This document shows positions 1 through 7,494 of a DNA stretch of 37,580 bases, piece by piece. The position numbers and the translations under genes were made by a program. The stretch's first letter is position 1; every line of letters starts with the position of its first letter. The notes below the pieces were generated by a model. That model was not told where the DNA came from. It searched no databases and saw only the letters and a program-made list of their open reading frames with translations. The stretch is from Desulfovibrio sp. (lineage in GTDB: Bacteria; Desulfobacterota; Desulfovibrionia; Desulfovibrionales; Desulfovibrionaceae). The DNA lies in contig JAISRC010000021.1 of the NCBI GenBank assembly GCA_031273845.1, positions 1 through 37,580 on the forward strand, read 5' to 3'.

Positions 1-54
1 ACTGAAATTATTATATACGGCTTTCATTGATCGGATTTGCTATATATAAAAATA

Positions 55-327
55 TCAGTATGTTACAGAAAATACATGCTTAAAGTCCGACAAACTCCTA
101 GACCCCTGTGAGCGGTTACAAAATTTCCTTGGGGGCAAAGCTTTCCATTGTATTCCAGTTCGCAGGACATACACAATTGCCGAAAATACTTTTCGCGGCT
201 CAATCGGCTTTCTCCCACCACCAGCTTTACGCTTGTACTCCCGGTTCGGATCTCGATGAGGCTGTGGGATCAGTGGTTCTACGATTTTCCAAAACGCATC
301 GGAAACTTCCCAGGATTTTATTTTCAT
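55..327 (-). pseudogene. IS5-family transposase, N-terminal fragment
   Basis: The translated product is the N-terminal insertion-element domain of IS5-type DDE transposases (the DUF4096 type): an opening FWKIVEPLIP-like segment, then GGGRKP, PRKVFSAIVYVLRTG and QWKALP. The ATG at 327 is chosen over one 27 bases upstream because GGAGG lies six bases before it. Similarity ends soon after QWKALP and the frame runs into unrelated sequence before a stop at 55. The C-terminal DDE catalytic part is absent, so this is a dead remnant. I could not find convincing inverted repeats on either side. Confidence 0.75.
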
Positions 328-354
328 TTGCTTGCCTCCATTGGAGAAAAGCAT

Positions 355-724
355 CTATCGAACTCCAGAAAATCTCTTGTTGTTTACGGATAAGTTCTTA
401 ACCATAGCGCTATACTCTTGTTTCAAGGAATATAACCTAATTAGGCGTGAACTACAATAGTAATACTAAGGCAATTTGATTTTGAGATGCCTCCTCAGTA
501 GCTTAACGGCGAAAGCAAGTTTCACATCACCGCGTTGAATGCACGGCGGTGTTGCGAACATTTGTACATTACTTCCGGTTCGATCAAATCCACGCGCCGG
601 ACGGCACTGCGATGCCGGACGGAGAAGCTCCCCGGACAGGGCTTCTGAAAATCCCCCGGTCTGCGCTTCGCAATCCCGTTTCCCAGCAATTGACGGACCG
701 GAGAAAGACCGTTACTGAAACCCG
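355..724. other. gene-free stretch before hddC
   Basis: No gene is supported here. The interval holds the AT-rich upstream edge of the IS5 remnant, a degenerate copy of a dispersed repeat at 468-527, and GC-rich sequence leading to the nucleotidyltransferase. No convincing -35/-10 pair was found. Confidence 0.4.
468..527. repeat. dispersed repeat F, degenerate copy 1
   Basis: The core GGCAATTTGATTTTGA, then a CCTCCTC block and CTTAACGGCGAAA, matches copies at 5091-5193, 9545-9768 (reverse), 17999-18097 (reverse) and 25079-25127 (reverse). This copy is short and diverged. Confidence 0.6.
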
Positions 725-1450
725 ATGCTTTCACCCGATGTCCTTCCGAAACAGGCGATCATCCTGGCCGGCGGTCTGGGAACCCGTCTGCGCGCAGTCG
801 TGCCGGACCGGCCGAAACCCATGGCCCTCGTCGGCGGACGGCCTTTCCTGGAAATCCTCATGGAATACCATTTGAGTCAGGGCATAACACGCTTCATACT
901 CTCCGTCGGCTGGATGGCGGAGTGCATCATCGGCTACTTCGGCAACACATTCCGGGGCGCATCCCTGGAATATGTGCGCGAAGAAGAACCCTCGGGCACA
1001 GGCGGAGCGCTGGCCCTTGTCCTCAACAGCACACTGGACCTCGGCGGCAGGGCGTTGCTGCTCAACGGCGATACCTGGCTGACCGTTTCCCTGCCGCAAC
1101 TGGCTGCCGATGCGGCAGACCGCCCGCCCGTGACCATGACCTTGGTCGGAGTAGCCGCCAACGACCGCTACGGCGGAGTGGAATTGGACGCGCCGGGCCG
1201 GGTGCGCCGCTTCGGCCTGCCTCCGGGCGGCAATCCCGCCCTGATCAATGCCGGATGCTGTCTTCTGGAAATCGAAACCGTGCGCGATGCCCTCACGGAT
1301 TTTCCTCCCCGTTTTTCCCTGGAACAGGATCTGTTCGCGTCCCTTGCGGAACACGGTCTGGTACGGGGCAGCGTGCAGGATGCCGAATTTCTGGACATCG
1401 GCGTACCGGACGACTACCGGCGTTTCTGCGCCGCGCACGGCGCGGGATGA
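725..1450 (+). CDS. hddC: HddC-type sugar-1-phosphate nucleotidyltransferase
   Basis: This 241-residue protein is a single nucleotidyltransferase (Rossmann-like) domain. The nucleotide-binding signature AIILAGGLGTRL lies at residues 11-22, followed by the PKPM motif. GTGGAL, NGDTW and a late LDIGVPDDY motif follow, all typical of the family. Overall similarity is closest to D-glycero-alpha-D-manno-heptose-1-phosphate guanylyltransferase (HddC) and related mannose-1-phosphate guanylyltransferases, which make NDP-sugars for surface polysaccharide in the cytoplasm. Assignment to heptose rather than another sugar phosphate is inference. The ATG start has only a distant GGAGAAAG upstream. No partner heptose genes (kinase, phosphatase, isomerase) are adjacent, so it is either orphaned or works with genes outside the window. 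Confidence 0.8.
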   Translation: MLSPDVLPKQAIILAGGLGTRLRAVVPDRPKPMALVGGRPFLEILMEYHLSQGITRFILSVGWMAECIIGYFGNTFRGASLEYVREEEPSGTGGALALVLNSTLDLGGRALLLNGDTWLTVSLPQLAADAADRPPVTMTLVGVAANDRYGGVELDAPGRVRRFGLPPGGNPALINAGCCLLEIETVRDALTDFPPRFSLEQDLFASLAEHGLVRGSVQDAEFLDIGVPDDYRRFCAAHGAG

Positions 1451-1564
1451 GCGCCGAAAGCGGGCGGCGCGTCTGGTGGAGCGGGAAAGGCTCAAGCGAA
1501 TGCGGAGAAGCAGGAACCCGCCTATGATGCATCAGCATGAACACTGGTGTCTCCGATAGGAACC

Positions 1565-1583
1565 CCCTTCCTTTAAGGAAGGG
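1565..1583. terminator. hairpin downstream of hddC
   Basis: Nine-base arms CCCTTCCTT and AAGGAAGGG are separated by a single T. There is no U-run, so it may be a weak terminator or part of the edge of the IS630 element. Confidence 0.3.
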
Positions 1584-2473
1584 ACTGAAGAAATTCGCAC
1601 TCTGGTCGTAAAAGGCGAACACTTCCGGAACAGCAACAAGAAAACAACTTGCTGAAATATTTGGTTATCATATTCAAAGTATCGGCAACCTTGCCCCGCG
1701 CCCTAATGGGCATAGGAAATCTGTCTTTACCCCTGAAGAAATTGAACTGCTTATCAAATTTCTCATATCTAATCCAGATGCTACCTTAGGTGAGATTAAA
1801 ACTACTTTTGCAAAAAATTGTTCTTTGTCTGCAATTCATCGAATTATTAAACGAATTGGATATGTATTTAAAAAACACTGAAGGCAAGCGAGCAAGAGCG
1901 CGACGACATACGTCACAAAAGGGATGAATGGCAAAAATCTCAAATGACCATAGATATAAATAAATTTATTTTTTTCTTGACGAGTCAGGATTGAAAACCA
2001 ATATGACACGCCTGTACGGGCGATCATACCAAGGGGAACGGTTCTATGACATGGTGCCATGCGGTCATTGGGAATCTACAACTATTCTTTCCTCGATAAG
2101 ACTTGATGGTAGAGCTGAGAGTATTGTTTTTGATGGAGCTGTGGATAGGAAAATGTTTGATGAATATATTAGAGAAATCCTTGGTCCTACATTACATCTT
2201 GGGGATATCGTAGTAATGGACAATTTGAATACCCATAAATCTGATCTTGCTCAAAAAATCATCGAATCCTATCAAGCTGAAGTGCGCTTTCTCCCACCAT
2301 ATAGCCCAGACTTGAATCCCATTGAAAAAATGTGGAGTAAGCTCAAACAGCTTCTACGCGGTATGAAGCCTCGAACACCTGATGAGCTATTTTCTTCCGT
2401 CGGAGAAGCTTTGGGTATGGTATCGGCAGACGATGCCCAGGGCTGGTTTAGCTCCTGCGGGTATATAACATGA
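1584..2473 (+). pseudogene. IS630-family transposase, frameshifted
   Basis: Joining three frames gives an IS630/Tc1-mariner transposase. Its parts are a short N-terminal TEEIRTLVVKA stretch, a helix-turn-helix (RKQLAEIFGY), a linker region (RPNGHRKSVFTPEE, SAIHRIIKRIGYVFKK), and the DDE domain. The catalytic acids are visible as FLDESG, VVMDNLNTHK and NPIEKMW. The frame breaks at an extra G near 1614, at a six-A run (1870-1875) and at a seven-T run (1969-1975). The last 160 codons (1991-2473) are intact. Part of the usual linker after the HTH also seems missing (IGN runs straight into LAPRPNGH). Base composition is more AT-rich than the neighbouring genes, consistent with a foreign origin. 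The element ends just downstream at 2487. Confidence 0.85.
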
Positions 2474-2489
2474 AAGTCAAAATGCTCTA
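2468..2489. repeat. IS630 right terminus with TA flank
   Basis: The sequence ending GTCAAAATGCTC then TA lies right behind the transposase stop. Read inward it is GAGCATTTTGAC, matching the ends of the dispersed TA-flanked elements listed below. No matching left end was found before the transposase. Confidence 0.55.
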
Positions 2490-2501
2490 GCCCCAACGAA
2501 G

Positions 2502-2702
2502 AGGCCGGCAACGGTAGATTATCTGAGGGCAAAAAGCGCGACTGTCAAGGCAGCCTGTGCAAAGGCCAGGCTGATTATCCCGGCCGAATGGGCCTGGGAA
2601 GTGGAAGGACAGGGGTATCCGGGCCGGAAAATCGTGGATCGCTTTCAGGAGCTTTGTATGCAATACGGCTGCCGGTGGCCGCGCAAATGGGGCGTGCGCT
2701 GA
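2502..2702 (+). pseudogene. unidentified gene remnant (C-terminal part)
   Basis: The frame from about 2502 to the TGA at 2700 gives a compositionally normal protein tail containing AKARLIIPAEWAW, GQGYPGRKIVDRF and ending CRWPRKWGVR. It has no start of its own, because its 5' side is cut by the IS630 end. I do not recognise the family. The high content of Trp, Arg and Lys near the end would suit a nucleic-acid-binding protein, perhaps of phage origin, but that is a guess. Confidence 0.4.
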
Positions 2703-2724
2703 TACTCATATGTTGTATTGACAA

Positions 2725-2817
2725 TGTATTTCTCAATGCAGGATTGTCAACCGAAAACGTGGTTTTCGGTTGACACACGGCGGCCGGCCTGACGGCCGCC
2801 GTTCAGATTTCCATGCG
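2725..2817. repeat. paired-hairpin repeat, copy 1
   Basis: Two hairpins lie side by side. The first has perfect 13-base arms (GTCAACCGAAAAC, 2746-2758, and its complement at 2762-2774). The second has nine-base arms ACGGCGGCC / GGCCGCCGT (2777-2785, 2794-2802). The block then runs GTTCAGATTTCCATGCGG. A related block with the same flanks lies at 24978-25076. Here it sits just past the tyrA stop and may terminate it. Confidence 0.65.
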
Positions 2818-2832
2818 GGCCATTCGTCCGCG

Positions 2833-3741
2833 TCAATCCGTTGGAATGTCCGCTGGACGGCTTTTTTCCGGATCATCCCCTGCATATATCCCGGCGGCCT
2901 GCCGGGCAAGCTCGGCAAGCCGTCTCCGCACAAGATCGGGCCGGGGTCCGGACTCTCCGCCGGACGCCGCGATCCCGCGCAAGGTTTCAGCGTATCCGGC
3001 CAGTATTTCCGTAAAATACGGATTCATGGCGCTGAAATCGCAAAACATGGCGGCATCGTCGGTCAACAGGGCGCGGGCCGACTCCATGCGCCGCCTGAAG
3101 GAAGGCGTGAAAAAACGCCTGTCGCCGATGCGTTCCGCCAGAGCAAGATAGGCCGCGCCGCCTGCGAAGTTGAGCGACTGTATCAGGCCGACATTGCGGT
3201 CATGTTCTTCGGCCGTTACCCAAAAACACGCACAGCCGATGTCCGTGAACAAGTCCTCCACGGCGCGGCATTCCTCCACGCCCGCGCCGCGTCCCCGCAC
3301 CAGGGCGACACGCAGCTCGCAGGCCATGGGACGCGGTCCGAAAAGCGGGTGCGCGCCGACGACCGGTCCGCTGTGGCGTTCCTCCATACAGCGCAGGGGC
3401 AGTTCCTTGACAGAGGCAATGTCGAACAGTAGCTGCCCCGGATCAAGATACGGGGCAGCAAGTTCCAGAACCTCCGATACGGCCGTGACCGGCACCGCCA
3501 GCAGTACATAGGCGCTCCCGCCCAGAACCGCGGCAAGTTCATCGCGCGCGAGGACGCGCCTACCGTCGGCGCGCAACTCCCTGTCGGCGCCGAAAACCCT
3601 GTGTCCCGCCGCGCCGAGCCTTTGCGCCAGCATGGCACCCATCCGGCCCTTATGGCCGATGACGGCAATATTGCGGGAAATGCCCGCTCTGTCGGACAGC
3701 GCCCGTCCGACGCGGGGAACGGTGCCGCGCGCCGCCGTCAT
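2833..3741 (-). CDS. tyrA: prephenate dehydrogenase
   Basis: Oxidative decarboxylation of prephenate to 4-hydroxyphenylpyruvate in tyrosine synthesis is the family reaction. The 302-residue protein has an N-terminal Rossmann domain with GHKGRMG at residues 29-35, a VLLAVPV strand, FDIASVKE, and the family-typical GAHPLFGP. The rest is helical, as in TyrA dimerisation domains. The frame is open further upstream, but the ATG at 3741 is chosen: GGAGGGAGCGC precedes it and it overlaps the stop of the upstream carrier gene as ATGA, implying translational coupling. No chorismate mutase or ACT domain is fused. Arogenate specificity cannot be excluded from sequence alone. Confidence 0.88.
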   Translation of the reverse strand: MTAARGTVPRVGRALSDRAGISRNIAVIGHKGRMGAMLAQRLGAAGHRVFGADRELRADGRRVLARDELAAVLGGSAYVLLAVPVTAVSEVLELAAPYLDPGQLLFDIASVKELPLRCMEERHSGPVVGAHPLFGPRPMACELRVALVRGRGAGVEECRAVEDLFTDIGCACFWVTAEEHDRNVGLIQSLNFAGGAAYLALAERIGDRRFFTPSFRRRMESARALLTDDAAMFCDFSAMNPYFTEILAGYAETLRGIAASGGESGPRPDLVRRRLAELARQAAGIYAGDDPEKSRPADIPTD

Positions 3742-4943
3742 GCGCTCCCTCCGCCCGGGCGCCCCTGCCGCGATACGCCGCCGGCCGGCAGAAAGGCCGT
3801 CAGTAAACCGATAAGCGGCAGGAACGAACACAGTATGTAAACCGTCTCCACCCCCGCAATGTCCGCCAATTTGCCGAGGGCGACCGCCCCCACGCCGCCC
3901 AGACCGAAAGACAGGCCGAAAAAGAGGCCCGCGACCGCTCCTATATGCCCCGGCATGAGTTCCTGGGCAAAGACCAGAATGGCTGAAAACGATGAGGCCA
4001 TGACAAAACCCACGATGAGCAGCATGACCGTTGTTCCGCTCAACCCCAGGTGCGGCAGGACAAGCGCGAAGGGCGCGGCCCCCAGGATGGAAAACCAGAT
4101 GACCCATTTACGGCCTATGCGGTCACCCACAGGTCCGCCGACAATTGATCCTACGGCAATGGCTCCCAGGAACAAAAAAAGATAGAGCTGTGAGTCCGCC
4201 GCCGACACCCCGAACTTGTTCATCAGGAAAAAGGTGAGATAGTTCGACAGGCATACCGTATAGACCTGTTTGGAAGACATCAGGATAAACAGGATCGCCA
4301 CGGCGCGGATTACGGCCGGGGTCAGGGGCGACGCTTCCCGGAGAACCTTTTCCGTCCGGGCGGGCTTGCTCGGCGCGGCGGCGCGGCGGCTGATCACGAC
4401 CAGAGCGGCAATGGCCGCCAGAGGAATGGCGGAAAACGCGGCCAGACTGTGCTGTCCGTGCTGTATTACGAAAAAGGCGATCAACGGCCCGACTGCCTGC
4501 CCGGCATTGCCGCCTGCCTGAAAAAGAGACTGCGCCAGACCGTAGCGCCCCGCAGAGGCCATGTGCGCCACGCGCGAAGCCTCCGGGTGAAAGACGGCCG
4601 AACCGACGCCCAGCAATACCGCCGCGAACAGCAGCCAGCCATAGCCGGGCGCAAAGGACATGATCAGCAGGCCGCCGAGGGTGACGGACATGCCTGCGGG
4701 CAGGGCGAAGGGCCGGGGATGCTTGTCGGTATACAACCCCACCAGCGGCTGCAGCGCCGAGGCGCTCATCTGGTAGGCGAAGGACAGCATTCCGATCTCC
4801 GTCAGCGTCAGGGAAAACAACTCCTTGAAAAAAGGATACAGGGCAATGATGATCCACTGCGTCGTGTCGTTCAGGCAATGCGCCAGCCCTATGGAAGCAA
4901 GCATGCGGAATGACTTTGTTTCTTTTTGTTTCATTTGCAGCAT
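3738..4943 (-). CDS. MFS transporter, fosmidomycin-resistance (Fsr) type
   Basis: This 401-residue inner-membrane carrier has about twelve hydrophobic segments and strongly resembles the Fsr branch of the major facilitator superfamily. Visible family features are GLAHCLNDTTQW in the first helix, LQPLVGLYTDKHPRP after helix 2, and GGPVGDRIGRKWV in the equivalent loop of the second half. Fsr proteins export fosmidomycin and similar compounds; the natural substrate here is unknown. The ATG at 4943 is used, with an alternative ATG three codons later; neither has a strong ribosome binding site. Its TGA overlaps the tyrA ATG, so the two are one transcription unit. Coupling of an exporter to tyrosine synthesis hints at export of an aromatic metabolite, but this is inference. 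Confidence 0.85.
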   Translation of the reverse strand: MLQMKQKETKSFRMLASIGLAHCLNDTTQWIIIALYPFFKELFSLTLTEIGMLSFAYQMSASALQPLVGLYTDKHPRPFALPAGMSVTLGGLLIMSFAPGYGWLLFAAVLLGVGSAVFHPEASRVAHMASAGRYGLAQSLFQAGGNAGQAVGPLIAFFVIQHGQHSLAAFSAIPLAAIAALVVISRRAAAPSKPARTEKVLREASPLTPAVIRAVAILFILMSSKQVYTVCLSNYLTFFLMNKFGVSAADSQLYLFLFLGAIAVGSIVGGPVGDRIGRKWVIWFSILGAAPFALVLPHLGLSGTTVMLLIVGFVMASSFSAILVFAQELMPGHIGAVAGLFFGLSFGLGGVGAVALGKLADIAGVETVYILCSFLPLIGLLTAFLPAGGVSRQGRPGGGSA

Positions 4944-5017
4944 GTTCTGCCGTTTTTACGCGTCCCGAGCATAACGGTTCCTGCATCCCCTGACAGATAT
5001 TCCATCCGGCTATATTT

Positions 5018-5070
5018 GAGGGGGCTTCGCCCCCTCAAACTCCCCCGGCGGGGTTCGGGGCGGAGCCCCG
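5018..5070. repeat. GC-rich double-hairpin repeat H, copy 1
   Basis: GAGGGGGC-TTCG-CCCCCTC is followed by AAACTCCCCCGGCGGGG and a second GGGGC..GCCCC hairpin. Related blocks lie at 11620-11681, 29163-29190 and 31882-31935. It sits between divergent or convergent gene ends and may act as a bidirectional terminator. Confidence 0.6.
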
Positions 5071-5090
5071 ATTAAATAAATTAATGTTTC

Positions 5091-5193
5091 CTTAAAGCAA
5101 TTTGATTTTGAAACGCCTCCTCCGGCGCTTAACGGCGAAACACGGTTTCACCTATGCCTGCGGGGCGGGCGGCGGCGCTTCGCGCTTACACCG
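5091..5193. repeat. dispersed repeat F, copy 2 (intact, empty site)
   Basis: The order is CTTAAAGCAATTTGATTTTG, AAACGCCTCC, GGCGCTTAACGGCGAAA, then a GC-rich hairpin-prone end. On the reverse strand it contains an uninterrupted CGCCGTTAAGCGCCG, which is the empty version of the site interrupted at 9604-9725. Confidence 0.7.
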
Positions 5194-5196
5194 CCT

Positions 5197-5223
5197 GAGC
5201 ATTTTCAACTTTGAAATGCTCTA
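5197..5223. repeat. solo TA-flanked palindrome overlapping the thiED stop
   Basis: GAGCATTTTCAACTTTGAAATGCTC is an imperfect palindrome; a TA follows at 5222-5223. Read on the minus strand it encodes the last residues (RAFQS) and the TGA of thiED, so the element supplies that gene's 3' end. Confidence 0.65.
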
Positions 5224-6701
5224 AGTAATGAAAAATCCGGCAACGCCGCCGCGCCCGAGAGCAGATCGGGCGACCCCGCGCCCAGACCGGGGGCGAAGGC
5301 CGCGTCCAGGGCCGTGCCGAGAAAAGTCCGCGCCGCGCTCACAGCGTCTTCCAGAGGCAGTCCGTAAGCCAGCAAGGTCGCCAGCGCCGCGGACAGGGTG
5401 CAGCCTGTGCCGTGCGTGTTGGGCGTCGCAACACGCGGCCGGCTGAAGACCAGCGGCGCTCGACCCGGCAGGGAAAGCCAGTCGTTTATGTGTTCCTGCC
5501 CTTCAAATTCGGGGAAATGCCCCCCCTTGAGCAGCACGGCGCGCGCCCCCAGGGCGTGCAGACTGTCCAGAACAGGCCTTATGCCTGCGGAGTTTTCCGC
5601 GCGTATGCCGGAAAGGAGTTCGGCTTCCGGTTTGTTGGGGGTCAGCAGGTCGGCTTCGGGCAACAGAAGGTCGCGCAGGGCGTCTTCCTCGTCGGAACGC
5701 AGGAGACGGTGCCCGGACTGACTCACGCATACCGGGTCAACCACCAGGGGAAAGGCGCGTTTGTCCCGGCTCAGACAGGCCGCGGCGACCTCGATAATCG
5801 GTACCGAGGCCAGCATCCCGGTCTTGGCCGCCTTGACCGGAAAAGCTTCCAGCACGGCCGCGAGTTGCAGGCGGACGAAGTCCGGCGGCGTTTCCAGTAT
5901 GCCGCGCACCTCCAGACCGTCCTGGGCGGTCAGGGCGCTGACGGCGCAGGTTCCGAACCCTCCAAGTAGGGTGATGGTTTTCAGGTCCGCCTGAATGCCG
6001 GCTCCGCCTCCGGAATCCGAACCGGCCAAGGTCAGAACGACGGGGCGGTGGATGCCCGACGCCTCCGTCCGCGCAACGCGGATCAGGGAACGCAGGCGCT
6101 TGATTTTCGCCGGGATATCCACGGCCATGGTAATGTCCGACACTATGCCGCAGCACCGTGCTCCCCGCCGGACCGCCTCCGAAACAGTATCCTCGTTGAT
6201 GCCGCCTATGGTCACAAAGGGCAGGGGACATTCGGCCGCGACCTCCTCCAGATAGGCATAGCCTACGGGCGGGGTGGTCGTTTTGGTGGCCGTGGGAAAA
6301 ATAGGGCCGACGCCTATATAGTCCGCGCCTCCGGCAAGGGCTGCCCGCGCTTCGGACAGGCGGTGCGTGGAAACGCCTATGACGCGCTCCCGGCCGAGGA
6401 GCGAGCGGGCCTCGGCCAGGGGAATGTCCCCCTGCCCCAGATGCACGCCGTCTGCCCCGCAGAGCAGGGCGATGTCCGGATGGTCGTTGACCAGGAAACA
6501 GCAGTTTGCCTCGCGCGTCAGCGCGCGGATCTCCCGGCATTCCGCAAGCATTTCCCCGGCTTTTTTGTCTTTTTCCCGGTACTGCACGACCTTGATCCCG
6601 GCTTCGAGCATCCGCCGCACGACCTCGACGGTCGGGCGTCCCCGGCTTTGGCGGGAGTCGGTAATGCAGTAAATGTCCGTATCGGGAAAGGGGATGAACA
6701 C
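5205..6701 (-). CDS. thiED: bifunctional ThiE-ThiD (thiamine phosphate synthase / HMP-P kinase)
   Basis: Two thiamine enzymes are fused. Residues 1 to about 210 are the ThiE barrel, which joins HMP-PP to thiazole phosphate: VQYREKDKK, LVNDHPDIAL, GVHLGQGD, YIGVGPIFPTATK and TIGGIN are all present. From about 218 the ThiD kinase begins: LTLAGSDSGGGAGIQADLK, KTGML, VVDPV, LLTPNKPEAELL, VLLKGGH and the anion-hole motif THGTGCTLS. I place the start at GTG 6701 because AAAGGAGAAGCC precedes it directly. A TTG nine codons upstream lacks such a site. No TPP riboswitch (CUGAGA / ACCUGAU boxes) was seen in the 110-base leader. It follows the ABC ATPase gene in the same direction and may share its transcript. 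The last five residues come from a dispersed palindrome. Confidence 0.92.
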   Translation of the reverse strand: MFIPFPDTDIYCITDSRQSRGRPTVEVVRRMLEAGIKVVQYREKDKKAGEMLAECREIRALTREANCCFLVNDHPDIALLCGADGVHLGQGDIPLAEARSLLGRERVIGVSTHRLSEARAALAGGADYIGVGPIFPTATKTTTPPVGYAYLEEVAAECPLPFVTIGGINEDTVSEAVRRGARCCGIVSDITMAVDIPAKIKRLRSLIRVARTEASGIHRPVVLTLAGSDSGGGAGIQADLKTITLLGGFGTCAVSALTAQDGLEVRGILETPPDFVRLQLAAVLEAFPVKAAKTGMLASVPIIEVAAACLSRDKRAFPLVVDPVCVSQSGHRLLRSDEEDALRDLLLPEADLLTPNKPEAELLSGIRAENSAGIRPVLDSLHALGARAVLLKGGHFPEFEGQEHINDWLSLPGRAPLVFSRPRVATPNTHGTGCTLSAALATLLAYGLPLEDAVSAARTFLGTALDAAFAPGLGAGSPDLLSGAAALPDFSLLRAFQS

Positions 6702-6810
6702 GGCTTCTCCTTTTTGGATTTCAGGCAATAACGCAGACGACGACGACGGGAGGATGAAGTGCCTGTATTTTTGCGGTTGCCGACAGGCCGGATGAAGGTT
6801 CGGCGCGCCG

Positions 6811-7476
6811 TCACTCCTGCCGCGTTATCCTGCCGTCGGCCATCCTGAGCACCCGGCCGGACCGGCGCGCGAATTCCTCGTTGTGCGTGACCATGAGCAC
6901 CGTCAGTCCGTCGGCGTTCAGTTCGCGCAGGAGTTGTATGACGGAGGCCCCCGTCGCCGAATCCAGACTGCCTGTGGGTTCATCGGCGAAGAGCACGCGC
7001 GCCCCGCGCGCCAGCGCCCTGGCTATGGCCACGCGCTGCTGTTCGCCCCCGGAAAGTTCGCCGGGGCGCGAACGCTCTTTATGCTCCAGGCCGACCCGCC
7101 GCAACAGCGCGCGCGCGGCGTTCTCCTGCTTCTCCCCGACCGGGGCGAGGCCGGTCATGAAGGGAAGCAGCACATTTTCCAGGGCGGAGAGATAGGGCAA
7201 CAGATGATGCTGCTGGAAGACCACGGCGAAATCCTTGCCGCGCAGACTGTTCCGCACCTTTTCCGATGCCGTGCAGATGTCTCTGCCCAAGAACAGCGCT
7301 TCTCCCGAATCCGGCCTGATCAGGGAAGAGAGAATGTGCAGCAGGGTAGTTTTGCCGGAGCCTGACCGTCCGGCTATGCTCAGAAATTCCCCCTGCTTCA
7401 CGCGCAGGTCCACATGGTCCACGGCGGGTTTGTCCGCTCCGGAATAGCATTTGACCAGAGCGCGGGCCATGATCAT
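6811..7476 (-). CDS. ABC transporter ATPase, LolD/MacB type
   Basis: A 221-residue ATP-binding subunit with Walker A GRSGSGKTT, Q-loop FQQHHLLPYLS, signature LSGGEQQRVAIARAL, Walker B VLFADEPTGSLD and switch MVTHNEE. The DEPTGSLD sequence marks the LolD/MacB (type VII) class, which couples ATP use to mechanical work on periplasmic partners rather than classic import. The first of two close ATGs is chosen; GGGAGGGCGGAT precedes it. It begins 18 bases after the permease stop, and the three genes DUF2318, permease and ATPase form one operon. In iron-related operons of Campylobacter and Enterobacteria the same trio accompanies P19/FTR1-type uptake. Confidence 0.9.
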   Translation of the reverse strand: MIMARALVKCYSGADKPAVDHVDLRVKQGEFLSIAGRSGSGKTTLLHILSSLIRPDSGEALFLGRDICTASEKVRNSLRGKDFAVVFQQHHLLPYLSALENVLLPFMTGLAPVGEKQENAARALLRRVGLEHKERSRPGELSGGEQQRVAIARALARGARVLFADEPTGSLDSATGASVIQLLRELNADGLTVLMVTHNEEFARRSGRVLRMADGRITRQE

Positions 7477-7494
7477 ATCCGCCCTCCCATACCT

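Noticed and set aside
1870-1975. Programmed frameshifting of the IS630 transposase
   Set aside because: A third break at 1614 and a missing linker segment fit decay better.
6702-6810. TPP riboswitch before thiED
   Set aside because: No CUGAGA or ACCUGAU-type boxes were found in the reverse-strand leader.
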